This document shows, in pieces, positions 1 to 7,206 of a DNA stretch of 64,000 nucleotides. The DNA comes from CAZHFW01 sp964531675 (GTDB taxonomy: Bacteria > Planctomycetota > Phycisphaerae > Phycisphaerales > UBA1924): contig CAZHFW010000001.1 of NCBI GenBank assembly GCA_964531675.1, positions 130,550-194,549 of the forward strand, given 5' to 3'. The first letter of the stretch is position 1, and each line of letters begins with the position of its first letter. A program made the position numbers and the translations under genes. The notes beneath the pieces are model-generated. The model worked only from the letters and a program-made list of their open reading frames with translations. It had not been told where the DNA came from and did no database searches.

Positions 1-197
1 TCGAGTCCGCCTCAGGCGTGACCACGCCTTCGGGAAGGCTGGGCCGCTTCGAGGTGGCCTTCGACGCCCCCCAGTTCGCGGTCGCGGCGGGCCAGGCGGT
101 GGTGCTCTACGCCAGCGATGACCCCGCGGTCGTGCTCGGTGGGGGGTGGATTGAACGGTCCATTCCCGATCCAGCGGCCCCCGCACGCCCGGAATAG
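1..197 (+). CDS. mnmA: tRNA-specific 2-thiouridylase MnmA (C-terminal end only)
   Basis: An open frame enters from the left edge (codons start at base 3) and stops at TAG 195-197, so only the last 64 residues are present. The visible part contains DAPQFAVAAGQAVVLY and VVLGGGWIE. This is the end of the C-terminal beta-barrel of MnmA/TrmU, where family members read GQ-x-vVfY...LGGGwI. MnmA thiolates U34 of the Lys, Glu and Gln tRNAs in the cytoplasm. The catalytic cysteines and ATP-binding part lie outside the window. The tail after GGGWIE is about 16 residues longer than usual. Family assignment rests on this short motif only. Confidence 0.75.
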   Translation, partial: ESASGVTTPSGRLGRFEVAFDAPQFAVAAGQAVVLYASDDPAVVLGGGWIERSIPDPAAPARPE

Positions 198-303
198 GCG
201 GCACAGACGGTCCTTTGCGGGTTATTGGTACTCGGGCTCAACCGGGTTCTCGGTCGTGTCGATGGAGCTTTCCGCGGCGATCGTGCCGCTTGGAGCTTCT
301 CTC

Positions 304-1257
304 ATGATCAGCGCAAAGTGGCTCGCGGTGGCGGTTGGTACGACCCTCGTCATGACTTCTCCGGCCTACGGCCCGGGCGATGAGACCGGCGCGGGCCTCC
401 TGGCGCTCTCCAATAGCGGCGAGCCCGAGCACGGCGGCCCGACCGCCAATGGCTCCAAGGCGATCGCTTCCGAGAAGGACACCACGCCCCCCAAGGCGAC
501 GACCAAGTCCTCCGAGAAGACCCCCACCAAGACCGAGTCCAAGGCTGAGACCAAGACCGAAACCAAGTCGGACACGCCGGACGCGGACAGCGTCCTCAAG
601 ATGCTCGAGGAAGGCAACGACCGCTGGGTGTCCGACAAGACCCAAAATCCCAACGACGAGCCCACGCGCCGTCAGCTCCTGGCCGATCAGGGCCAGCACC
701 CGGTCGCGACGATCATCACCTGCTCCGACTCGCGCCTGCCGGTCGAGCGGATCTTTGATCGTGGCGTCGGCGAACTCTTCGTCGTCCGCGTCGCGGGTAA
801 CGTCGCGGGTGAGTCCGAGACCGGCACGATCGAGTACGGCGTCGAGCACCTCAAGACCCCGGTCCTGATCGTCATGGGCCACACCAAGTGCGGCGCCGTC
901 GCGGCGGCCGCGGGCAACGCCGAGCTTCACGGCGCTCTCGCCAAGCTCGTCGCCCACGTCAACCCCGCGGTGGACCGTGCTCGCAAGGGCAATCCCGGCG
1001 TCGACGCCAAGGACCTTCCGGCGCTGGCTGTTCGCGAGAACGTCTGGCAGACCATCTTCGACCTCATCAAGGAGAGCGACGAGGTCCGCGCCGCGGTCAA
1101 GAACGGCTCCCTGAAGGTCGTCGGCGCCGTGTGCGACATCTCCACCGGCAAGGTGAACTGGATGGGCGAGCACCCCTGGCAGACCGAGATCGTCGCGGCG
1201 TTGGACAACCGCGCCGCCACCGGCCAGCAGCAGGCCCAGGCTTCCGAAGGCCACTGA
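304..1257 (+). CDS. Exported beta-class carbonic anhydrase
   Basis: Interconverts CO2 and bicarbonate. The beta-class zinc site is complete: CSDSR at about residue 140 (Cys ligand and Asp-Arg dyad) and GHTKCGAV with His193 and Cys196. The start at ATG 304 follows a GGAG eight bases upstream and gives a hydrophobic N-terminal signal peptide (residues 3-23, ending near SPAYG). Residues 25-95 form a Lys/Thr/Glu/Ser-rich linker before the enzyme domain. The protein is therefore probably periplasmic or envelope-located rather than cytoplasmic, a minority arrangement for this class. An upstream extension to 118 is open but has no ribosome site and would bury the signal peptide. Only about 100 bases separate it from mnmA. 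Confidence 0.9.
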   Translation: MISAKWLAVAVGTTLVMTSPAYGPGDETGAGLLALSNSGEPEHGGPTANGSKAIASEKDTTPPKATTKSSEKTPTKTESKAETKTETKSDTPDADSVLKMLEEGNDRWVSDKTQNPNDEPTRRQLLADQGQHPVATIITCSDSRLPVERIFDRGVGELFVVRVAGNVAGESETGTIEYGVEHLKTPVLIVMGHTKCGAVAAAAGNAELHGALAKLVAHVNPAVDRARKGNPGVDAKDLPALAVRENVWQTIFDLIKESDEVRAAVKNGSLKVVGAVCDISTGKVNWMGEHPWQTEIVAALDNRAATGQQQAQASEGH

Positions 1258-1278
1258 TCAGCATTCCAAGTCAAGATC

Positions 1279-1314
1279 GGGGGCGCTCGGCAACGGGCGC
1301 CCCCGTTGCGTCTT
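1279..1314. terminator. Hairpin between convergent genes
   Basis: GGGGGCGC and GCGCCCCC flank a short loop (stem about 1279-1304), followed by a weakly T-rich stretch. It lies in the 66-base gap between the convergent carbonic anhydrase and methyltransferase genes, so it could serve both. Confidence 0.5.
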
Positions 1315-1323
1315 GGAGGGTGT

Positions 1324-2052
1324 TCAGCCTTCCTGCTTCTTCATGATGAACAGGTAGTTGAACCCCCGCATGAAGAAGTTGCCTTCCTCGGCCGCCTTGT
1401 TCCAGTTCCCGCGCCCGAGCTTCTGGTTGTGCCTCACCACGCAGATGATGTCCACCGGCTTGAAGTACTCCCGCATGATCGCGAAGAGCTCGAAGCCGAT
1501 CGGCATGAACGTGCCGCCCGGCTTGCCCTTGGACTTTCTGAACGAGTCCGAGACGTAAAGCCCGAAGTACCGACGGTCCTTGAGCACCCGGTGGCACTCG
1601 GAGATGACCTGGGCCATCGCGGTGTAGTACGCCTCTCCCTGATCGTCACCGGCGGCGTCGAGCTTGCCGATGCACCGCGGATCCTCCGAATAGTCCACGT
1701 GCGTGGAGTAGGGGGGATCGATGAACACAAAGTCCGCCGACGCGTCGGGAAGCGGGAGCTTGCGGGCGTCGGCCTGCTTGATGTCCGGGCGCGACGGGGC
1801 CAGATCGAATCCCGCGGAGCGTCGCCCGAGATCGGCGCAGACGTCGATGCTCGTGCCGCTGCCGCACATGGGATCAACGATCAGATCGCCCTCGCGCGTG
1901 TAGCGCGTCAGGAGCTGCCAGATGATCCACGAGGGCGTCGCGCCGACGTAGGCCTTGTCGCCCTGCATCCTGGAGCCCGATGCACCGTCGTAGTGCTGGC
2001 TCGGGTATTCCCAGAGCGTGGTCGTCATGAGCCTGAGCGTGGGGCGCTTCAT
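1324..2052 (-). CDS. DNA methyltransferase (N4-cytosine/N6-adenine type)
   Basis: The SAM-binding motif DPMCGSGTS (motif I) is followed by FIDPPYSTHVDY (motif IV, DPPY) and a Rossmann-like order of strands, which is the beta-class order of amino-methyltransferases and of RNA N2-guanine methylases related to them. Start choice is uncertain: ATG 2052 has an AGGG nine bases upstream, ATG 2028 is a second option, and the frame is open to 2148. No restriction endonuclease or specificity subunit is adjacent, so this is an orphan enzyme. It could modify DNA epigenetically or, less likely, act on RNA. It has no visible target-recognition domain beyond the C-terminal ~100 residues. Confidence 0.75.
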   Translation of the reverse strand: MKRPTLRLMTTTLWEYPSQHYDGASGSRMQGDKAYVGATPSWIIWQLLTRYTREGDLIVDPMCGSGTSIDVCADLGRRSAGFDLAPSRPDIKQADARKLPLPDASADFVFIDPPYSTHVDYSEDPRCIGKLDAAGDDQGEAYYTAMAQVISECHRVLKDRRYFGLYVSDSFRKSKGKPGGTFMPIGFELFAIMREYFKPVDIICVVRHNQKLGRGNWNKAAEEGNFFMRGFNYLFIMKKQEG

Positions 2053-2168
2053 GCGACCCTGAAAATCGCGCACGGTCTCGTGCCGCTCGCGGGGTTGGTC
2101 CCCAGAGCCTGGTCCGGCATCATCGCGCTGGTGCGGCGGGCGTGGCATGCAGCAAGCGTATGGACGGT

Positions 2169-2756
2169 TCAGGATGGGAAGAAGGCCTGCCGTTCCGGAC
2201 GCGAGCGGGCCAGATCCGACATCCGACGCAGCAAGGCCGCGGGGTCCGCGTCGCAGATGACCTCGGTGCGGTGGTTCAGCCGCAGGAATCGCTCCTTGTC
2301 GAGGTGGTCCAGGAAGCTCATCAGCCCGTCGTAGAAGTTCGCGGCGTTGTAGAGCCCCACGGGCTTGGAGTGAATCCCGAGCTGGGCCCAGGCGAGGATC
2401 TCGAAGAGCTCATCGAGCGTCCCCAGCCCCCCCGGCAGCGCGATGAACGCGTCGGCAAGCGTCGCCATCCGCATCTTGCGCTCGTGCATCGTCTCGACGA
2501 CCTGCAGCTCCTGGATCCCGGTGTGTCCGAGTTCCTTGTCCTTCAGGAGCGTCGTGATGACCCCGGTCACGTGCCCGCCGTTGGCCAGGCACGCGTCCGC
2601 GACCGCGCCCATGAGCCCCGCCCGCCCCCCGCCGTAGACCAGGCCGATGCGGTTCTGGGCCAGGAGCTTTCCGAGCTCGAAGGCCGCATTCGAGTAGTCG
2701 GGGCGTCCGCCCGTCGCGGCGCCGCAGAACACGCAGAGATGACGGAAAGGAGTCAT
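2169..2756 (-). CDS. LOG-family nucleoside 5'-monophosphate phosphoribohydrolase (TIGR00730 type)
   Basis: A 195-residue Rossmann-fold protein with the LOG signature PGGLGTLDE and the paired R-K-M segment (HERKMRMATLADAF) upstream of it. Characterised members release free base from nucleoside monophosphates (cytokinin activation in plants and actinobacteria; purine 5'-monophosphate nucleosidase in enterobacteria). The N-terminus MTPFRHLCVFCGAATG matches the usual 'vCVFCGS' start, which supports ATG 2756. There is no Shine-Dalgarno, but TACACT lies 7 bases upstream. Cytokinin activity in a planctomycete is not implied; a role in nucleotide turnover is the safer reading. Confidence 0.88.
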   Translation of the reverse strand: MTPFRHLCVFCGAATGGRPDYSNAAFELGKLLAQNRIGLVYGGGRAGLMGAVADACLANGGHVTGVITTLLKDKELGHTGIQELQVVETMHERKMRMATLADAFIALPGGLGTLDELFEILAWAQLGIHSKPVGLYNAANFYDGLMSFLDHLDKERFLRLNHRTEVICDADPAALLRRMSDLARSRPERQAFFPS

Positions 2757-2763
2757 GGGGCGG

Positions 2764-2769
2764 AGTGTA
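2764..2769 (-). promoter_or_regulatory. -10 box (TACACT), leaderless start of LOG gene
   Basis: On the minus strand TACACT ends 7 bases before the ATG at 2756. No ribosome site is present, so transcription would begin at or next to the A of ATG. No convincing -35 box is seen. Confidence 0.5.
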
Positions 2770-2849
2770 GTAGGGGAGGGGCATCCCCCGAACCGCCCCA
2801 GGCTTCAGGCCTGACCGTCAGGCGGCCTTCCGGGCAGTCCCCTCAGGTT

Positions 2850-2956
2850 CAGAGCCGAGTCGCGCAAGCGACCGGTCCCGTCCTGCCTTGCGCGTGTCAG
2901 TCATCCCCGGGGAGCGACGACGGTCAAGAACCGGCCGCTTGCGCGGCACGGCTCTG
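2850..2956. repeat. Imperfect inverted repeat, 27-28 bp arms, ~52 bp loop
   Basis: Left arm 2850-2876 begins CAGAGCCGAGTCGCGCAAGC; right arm 2929-2956 ends CGCTTGCGCGGCACGGCTCTG minus its first base. The arms pair over about 24 positions with two mismatches and one bulge. The gap 2757-3057 between clpX and the LOG gene otherwise holds only the clpX terminator and a LOG promoter. The repeat may be a REP/MITE-like unit or a structured RNA. No second copy was noticed in the window. Confidence 0.55.
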
Positions 2957-2989
2957 ACCCGGCTCTGACTTCATCGATCTGACCCTGCA

Positions 2990-3027
2990 CAAAAAGCAAA
3001 CCGGGCGACGCTTTCGCGCCGCCCGGG
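2990..3027 (-). terminator. Rho-independent terminator of clpX
   Basis: Reading the minus strand, CCGGGCGGCG and CGTCGCCCGG flank a GAAAG loop (3001-3026) and are followed by TTTGCTTTTTG. It sits about 30 bases past the clpX stop codon, a textbook intrinsic terminator. Confidence 0.85.
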
Positions 3028-3057
3028 TGGATGCACTTGATTTCAGGCGGTCCATCC

Positions 3058-4389
3058 TTACGCCGTCTGCTTGCGGTTGACGTGCAGCTCGAGCAGCGTG
3101 CGGGGCTTGACCACCGCGGACTCGTCGATGACGTACTCCGCGCCCGCGTTCTCGTGCTCGGGGAGCTCGTACATCAGGGGGAGCATGACCTCTTCGACGA
3201 CCGCGCGGAGGGCGCGGGCGCCGGTCTCACGCTTGGCGGCCTTCTCCGCGATCTTGCGGAGCGCGCCGTCGGTAAACGTGAGCTTGGCGCCTTCGATCGA
3301 GAACAGGTGCTGATACTGACGGATCAGCGCGTTCTTCGGCTCGGTGAGGATGTTCACCATCGCGTCGATCGAGAGCGGCATGAGCGGCGCCAGGATCGGC
3401 AGGCGGCCGATGAACTCCGGGATCATCCCGAAGTCGATCAGGTCGTCCGCGGTCACCTGCGAGAGCACCTGCGCCGTCTCCTGCTGGGAGCCCGTCGAGG
3501 CCTCGTTGCCCTGGGTGGAGAAGCCGATGCGCGTCTTGCCGATGCGCCGGCGGATGATCTCTTCCAGGCCCACGAAGGTTCCGCCGCAGATGAACAGGAT
3601 GTTGCTCGTGTCCATCTGGATGTACTGCTGCTCGGGGTGCTTGCGTCCGCCCTGCGGGGGGACGTTGGAGGTCGTGCCTTCGAGCATCTTCAGAAGGCTC
3701 TGCTGCACGCCCTCGCCCGAGACGTCGCGGGTGATCGAGACGTTGTTGGACGTCTTGCCGATCTTGTCGATTTCGTCGATGTAGATGATGCCGCGCTGGG
3801 CGGTCTCCAGGTCAAAGTCGGCCGCCTGGAGCAGCTTGAGCAGCAGGTTCTCGACGTCCTCGCCCACGTAACCCGCCTCGGTGAGGGTGGTCGCGTCGCC
3901 GATCGCGAAGGGAACCTTGAGCACCTTGGCCAAAGTGCGGGCCAGGAGCGTCTTGCCCGAGCCCGTGGGGCCGATGAGCAGGATGTTGGACTTGTCGAGT
4001 TCGACGTTGGACGCGTCGCCCGACTCCAGGTGGAGCAGGCGGCGGTAGTGCGTGTACACCGCGACCGACAAGGCCCGCTTGGCCTGGTCCTGTCCGATCA
4101 CGTACTGGTCCAGGTGCGACTTGAGCTCACGCGGCGAGGGGATCTCGCGCAGCGCCGTGGAGACGCTCGAAACGCGCCGACGCTCCTGCCTGAAGATGTT
4201 CTGGCAGAGGTCCGTGCAGTTGGAGCAGACGTAAACCTCGTTGGGTCCCTCGACCATCGGGCCGACCTCGCGGCTGGTCTTGCCGCAGAACGAGCAGGTC
4301 GTGATCTTCCGACCACGGAATCCGCCCGCGTCCTGGTCGCGGTTGGTGGGGGGAACGTCGGTGCCGTCGGGCTTGTTCTTGCTCGCCAT
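3058..4389 (-). CDS. clpX: ATP-dependent Clp protease ATP-binding subunit ClpX
   Basis: The AAA+ unfoldase that feeds substrates to ClpP. An N-terminal C4 zinc-binding domain is present (CSFCG at 32-35, VCSNC at 55-58), then Walker A GPTGSGKT, Walker B IIYIDEIDK, and the IGF loop (KTRIGFSTQ) that docks on ClpP. At 443 residues it is slightly longer than the E. coli protein (424) because of a ~28-residue polar N-terminal tail. The start at ATG 4389 is supported by AGAGGGA just upstream; the frame extends to 4440 without support. No clpP or tig is next to it, unlike the common tig-clpP-clpX order. The 176 bases between it and the SHOCT gene show nothing recognisable. Confidence 0.97.
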   Translation of the reverse strand: MASKNKPDGTDVPPTNRDQDAGGFRGRKITTCSFCGKTSREVGPMVEGPNEVYVCSNCTDLCQNIFRQERRRVSSVSTALREIPSPRELKSHLDQYVIGQDQAKRALSVAVYTHYRRLLHLESGDASNVELDKSNILLIGPTGSGKTLLARTLAKVLKVPFAIGDATTLTEAGYVGEDVENLLLKLLQAADFDLETAQRGIIYIDEIDKIGKTSNNVSITRDVSGEGVQQSLLKMLEGTTSNVPPQGGRKHPEQQYIQMDTSNILFICGGTFVGLEEIIRRRIGKTRIGFSTQGNEASTGSQQETAQVLSQVTADDLIDFGMIPEFIGRLPILAPLMPLSIDAMVNILTEPKNALIRQYQHLFSIEGAKLTFTDGALRKIAEKAAKRETGARALRAVVEEVMLPLMYELPEHENAGAEYVIDESAVVKPRTLLELHVNRKQTA

Positions 4390-4565
4390 GAATCCCTCTC
4401 TGAGCCCGCGGGAACGCACGCAATGGCGTACCGAAGGCATCGCGTCGAGAGTGTATCGGCGTGCCAGCCCCTGATCTTCTTCAAACGAAGTTCATCGCGA
4501 TGCGACCCGATGCCGAACCCGGGGCGGGAATCCCCAAAATCCGCGTTTCTGAGGTCCAATCCGCG

Positions 4566-4919
4566 TTATTTGTTCAAGTCGCCTCGCGGGCCGCGCGATG
4601 CTCCCGCATCCGCATCGGGCTTGGCGCTCTTTGCGGGGCTCTTGCGGCTCATCGCCTTCTCCAGCATCGCCCGCCGCGCCGATTCGAACTCCTGCTGAGA
4701 AATTTCTCCCTGATCGCGCATCCGACGCAGGGAATCCAGAATTCCCTCCTCGCCGATGCCATCCTGCCCGCCCCCAAACAGACGGCGTCGCACGAACATC
4801 ACGAAGATGCCGCCCGCGACGGTCAGCACGAGCATCACGCCCAGCCAGATGAGCGCCTCGTAAGAGCTCTTGGGCGTCTGGGCCTGCACCAGGTTGAGCG
4901 CGAGGGTCGACATGTTCAC
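4566..4919 (-). CDS. Small membrane protein with SHOCT domain
   Basis: 117 residues: one transmembrane segment (about 24-43, WLGVMLVLTVAGGIFVMFV), a basic turn RRRLFGG, then a SHOCT-like helix pair (DSLRRMRDQGEISQQEFE, 62-79) and a Lys/Pro/Ala-rich tail. SHOCT modules are short C-terminal helices of unknown function, often at the end of membrane proteins. GTG 4919 overlaps the TGA of the upstream gene (GTGA), so the two are translationally coupled. ATG 4913, two codons later, is an equally possible start. No specific function can be given. Confidence 0.75.
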   Translation of the reverse strand: MNMSTLALNLVQAQTPKSSYEALIWLGVMLVLTVAGGIFVMFVRRRLFGGGQDGIGEEGILDSLRRMRDQGEISQQEFESARRAMLEKAMSRKSPAKSAKPDADAGASRGPRGDLNK

Positions 4920-5662
4920 GCGTTCCCCGAAGCGATCGCATCACGGATCGGAACGACCAGCTTGGGGACCACCCGCGTCTGCACGAGCTCCTCGCCGTGG
5001 GCTGCCAGCTCCGCGGTGACTTCCGCGAGCTCTTCCAGGCTCTTGGGCGAGCCGAAGCGCCGCAGCGTGAGGTACACGCTGATCGGATCCCCAAGCTCCG
5101 GATCCTTGGGAGGCGTGGTCTCGCCCCGCGTCTTGACCTCGAACTGCACCTCGAGCTCGCCGCGATTTCCCACCGAGATCCCGAGCACAGGCTGGCACTC
5201 AACGGTTGTCGCGCCCGCGATGTCGCACAGGGCCGCCATCGGAGAGCCTGAGTAGAGCGCCTCGAACACGATCGCGTCGTGGTTGCCTCCCGCGTGGAGG
5301 TCAAAGCCGTAGAGAAGCTCGACGTAGTCGATGTCGAGCGGGCTGACGTTCAGGAAGTAAGGCGAGACCTCCAGCACATGCGCATGGAGGGAATACGCCT
5401 CCCGCAGATCGGGCGGGTTCACCACCCCCGAGCGCACGTTGTTGGACCGCACCGCGAGCCAGCGGTGGGGGATGTCCGTCGGGGCCGACTCCAGGGCCAG
5501 CTCGTCCCGGTACCGCCTGAACTGGGTCATCCCCGGAAACTGCTTGCGGACGCGCTCGAACAGATCCAGCACCGTCTCACGGCCGCGGGGCAGATCCATC
5601 TTCACGCTGAGCTTCTGATTGACGTAGAAGTCGTTGCACAGCGCCTTGAAGCTGTCGGACAT
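4916..5662 (-). CDS. Conserved hypothetical protein, planctomycete type
   Basis: 248 residues, no signal peptide or membrane segment, acidic, with motifs MSDSFKALCNDFYVNQKLSV at the N-terminus and HAHVLEVSPYFLNVSPLDID in the middle. I do not assign it to a characterised family. AGGAGGT precedes ATG 5662 with normal spacing. Its stop overlaps the start of the SHOCT protein by four bases, so the two are probably made together, perhaps as a cytoplasmic component and a membrane partner. The even composition and the well-formed ribosome site leave little doubt that it is a real gene. Confidence 0.75.
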   Translation of the reverse strand: MSDSFKALCNDFYVNQKLSVKMDLPRGRETVLDLFERVRKQFPGMTQFRRYRDELALESAPTDIPHRWLAVRSNNVRSGVVNPPDLREAYSLHAHVLEVSPYFLNVSPLDIDYVELLYGFDLHAGGNHDAIVFEALYSGSPMAALCDIAGATTVECQPVLGISVGNRGELEVQFEVKTRGETTPPKDPELGDPISVYLTLRRFGSPKSLEELAEVTAELAAHGEELVQTRVVPKLVVPIRDAIASGNA

Positions 5663-5739
5663 CGCTGGCGACCTCCTGCGGGCCGATCCCTGGCCCGGAC
5701 CGAACGGACAACGAGCCCATCATACCGGCCCGGCCGGGG

Positions 5740-5960
5740 CCCCTCAGAGGGGCGGGGGCGGGGGCGGAGGCCGTAGGCCGTGGGCCGTCGGTCAGATGGG
5801 GCGGGCAGGGGGCGAGGGCCAAATTGCCAAAGGCCAAAGGGCCAAGGGCAGTTGGCCTGAGACGCGTCCAGAACCACGTGCCGCCATCCCCGCCCAAGGC
5901 CTCAGATCTACGGCCTCAGGTCTAGGGCCCACGGCCGAAGGCCTACGGCCTTCCCCCGGT
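5740..5960. repeat. GGCC-rich iterated spacer with imperfect inverted repeat
   Basis: The 338-base gap between the gene starting at 5662 and tRNA-Pro holds about twenty GGCC tetramers in short iterations such as GGCCGTAGGCCGTGGGCC (around 5770) and AAAGGCCAAAGGGCCAAGGG (around 5835). The left block (about 5760-5790) and right block (about 5925-5952) are imperfect reverse complements. No gene is visible apart from the tRNA promoter at its right end. Confidence 0.6.
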
Positions 5961-5981
5961 GGACCCGCCCGTCCAAGGCGC

Positions 5982-5987
5982 TACCAT
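5982..5987 (+). promoter_or_regulatory. -10 box (TACCAT) of tRNA-Pro
   Basis: TACCAT lies 13 bases before the first base of the tRNA, leaving a short 5' leader for RNase P to remove. The same hexamer is found before ispG and the ankyrin gene. Confidence 0.45.
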
Positions 5988-6000
5988 GCTGGCCACACGA

Positions 6001-6075
<75 letters not shown>

Positions 6076-6088
6076 TTTTCGAGAGAGC

Positions 6089-6122
6089 AAGCCCTTCGAC
6101 GCCCCCGTCGAAGGGCTTTTTC
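6089..6122 (+). terminator. Rho-independent terminator of tRNA-Pro
   Basis: AGCCCTTCGAC and GTCGAAGGGCT pair perfectly around a CCCCC-containing loop and run into TTTTTC. It starts 15 bases after the tRNA. Confidence 0.92.
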
Positions 6123-6246
6123 GTTACAGAGACAGGATTTGCGGCACGCGCGAGTCGGTTCAAATGACTCGGAGAGTTGCCCCCCTATGCCGCGAAAGGG
6201 TCGTGACTGTGGGCAGGATTTGAACCTTGTCGAAGATGGACGATGC

Positions 6247-7176
6247 TCACTTGTCACGCTGCGCGAGCAGGGCTGCTCGAATCGCCGCCTCGCACTTGGG
6301 ACTGAACGACTCGTGCATGGCTGAGAGCATGCCCACCATCGCGGGCTCTGCGTCCGGACTGGTGGGCGAGCCGCTGTTGAACGGCGGTTGCGGGTCGTAT
6401 TCCATGAACATCTGCACGCCCTTGGCATAGGTTGTGCCGCGCCACTTCTGGACCAGACGGAGCGCAAAATCGATCCCCGCGGTGACGCCCGCGCCGGTGA
6501 CGCGGTTGCGGTCCTCGACATATCGCTGCGCAACGGGTTCCGCGCCTCCGGCTCTCAGCGCATCGCGCGTGAGCCAGTGGCTCGTGGCCTTGTAGCCCTT
6601 GAGCAGACCAGCCCCGGCGAGCACCAGCGAACCGGTACACACGCTACCGATCCACTCGGCTTCGGGTCCTTGGCGGCGGAGGAATCTCATGGTCGCCTCG
6701 TCCTGCATGGCGTTGAGCGTTCCTGTTGTGCCTCCCGGCACCATCACGAGGGTCTGCTTGTCGGTGATCTGGTCAAAGGTCGCGTTGGGCGTGATCGAGA
6801 AGCCCGTGTCGCAGGGCACGGGGTCCATCGTCTTGGCGACCAGCAGCACTTTGGCCCCGACCATGTTGATGAAGACGTGGTGGGGACCGATCACGTCGAG
6901 AGCAGTGAACTGCGGGTAGAGCACGATCGCGATGCGTTCCTTGCCCGGGCGCAGGATCGCTTCGTGCTGCTGCGGCGTCATCACGTCCGGCTTGTTCCCG
7001 ACGGCTGATTTCGCCGGGGGGGTGCCGGGCGAGAAGGGCGGAGAGGAGACTGGCTGCGATGAAGCGTGCGCCGCCAGAGCGGCCAATCCGCTCAGCGAGC
7101 AGATACCCGCCCGGAGAGCTCCGCGACGCGAGAGATCGAGCGAAACAGGTTGTTCGTGTTGCTGCGGTGTTGTCAC
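6247..7176 (-). CDS. DJ-1/PfpI family protein, isonitrile-hydratase-like, Tat-exported
   Basis: 309 residues. The core (about 75-260) has the DJ-1/PfpI fold with the nucleophile elbow GSVCTGSLVLAGAGLL, the pattern of the GlxA/isonitrile hydratase branch, preceded by VMVPGG and followed by ATSHWLTRDAL. Isonitrile hydratases convert R-NC to N-formamides, but the branch is functionally diverse. Unusually for this family, an N-terminal twin-arginine signal (SRRGALRAG then a hydrophobic stretch ending AHASS) precedes the domain. The extreme N-terminus TTPQQHE recurs as TPQQHE at residue 67, just before the domain. It lies 30 bases downstream of the pseudopilin gene, likely cotranscribed. Confidence 0.85.
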   Translation of the reverse strand: MTTPQQHEQPVSLDLSRRGALRAGICSLSGLAALAAHASSQPVSSPPFSPGTPPAKSAVGNKPDVMTPQQHEAILRPGKERIAIVLYPQFTALDVIGPHHVFINMVGAKVLLVAKTMDPVPCDTGFSITPNATFDQITDKQTLVMVPGGTTGTLNAMQDEATMRFLRRQGPEAEWIGSVCTGSLVLAGAGLLKGYKATSHWLTRDALRAGGAEPVAQRYVEDRNRVTGAGVTAGIDFALRLVQKWRGTTYAKGVQMFMEYDPQPPFNSGSPTSPDAEPAMVGMLSAMHESFSPKCEAAIRAALLAQRDK

Positions 7177-7206
7177 GTGTGCCTTTCGTTCAGAGAGCGG
7201 GGGGAG

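Noticed and set aside
1324..2756. Methyltransferase and LOG protein as a restriction or defence pair
   Set aside because: LOG proteins are metabolic enzymes; there is no nuclease, and each gene seems to have its own start signals.
3031..4698. Long open frame antisense to clpX (and similar ones at 238-1254 minus, 1306-2334 plus, 14843-16885 plus, 29187-30455 plus, 53499-55484 minus, 59955-61145 minus)
   Set aside because: These mirror well-recognised genes in a GC-rich genome where stop codons are rare on the opposite strand. They have Arg/Gly/Asp-biased composition, no domains and no ribosome sites.
6205..6235. Sequence resembling a tRNA T-arm (minus strand GGTTCAAATCCTGCC)
   Set aside because: No acceptor, D or anticodon stem can be folded around it, and the T stem itself does not pair.
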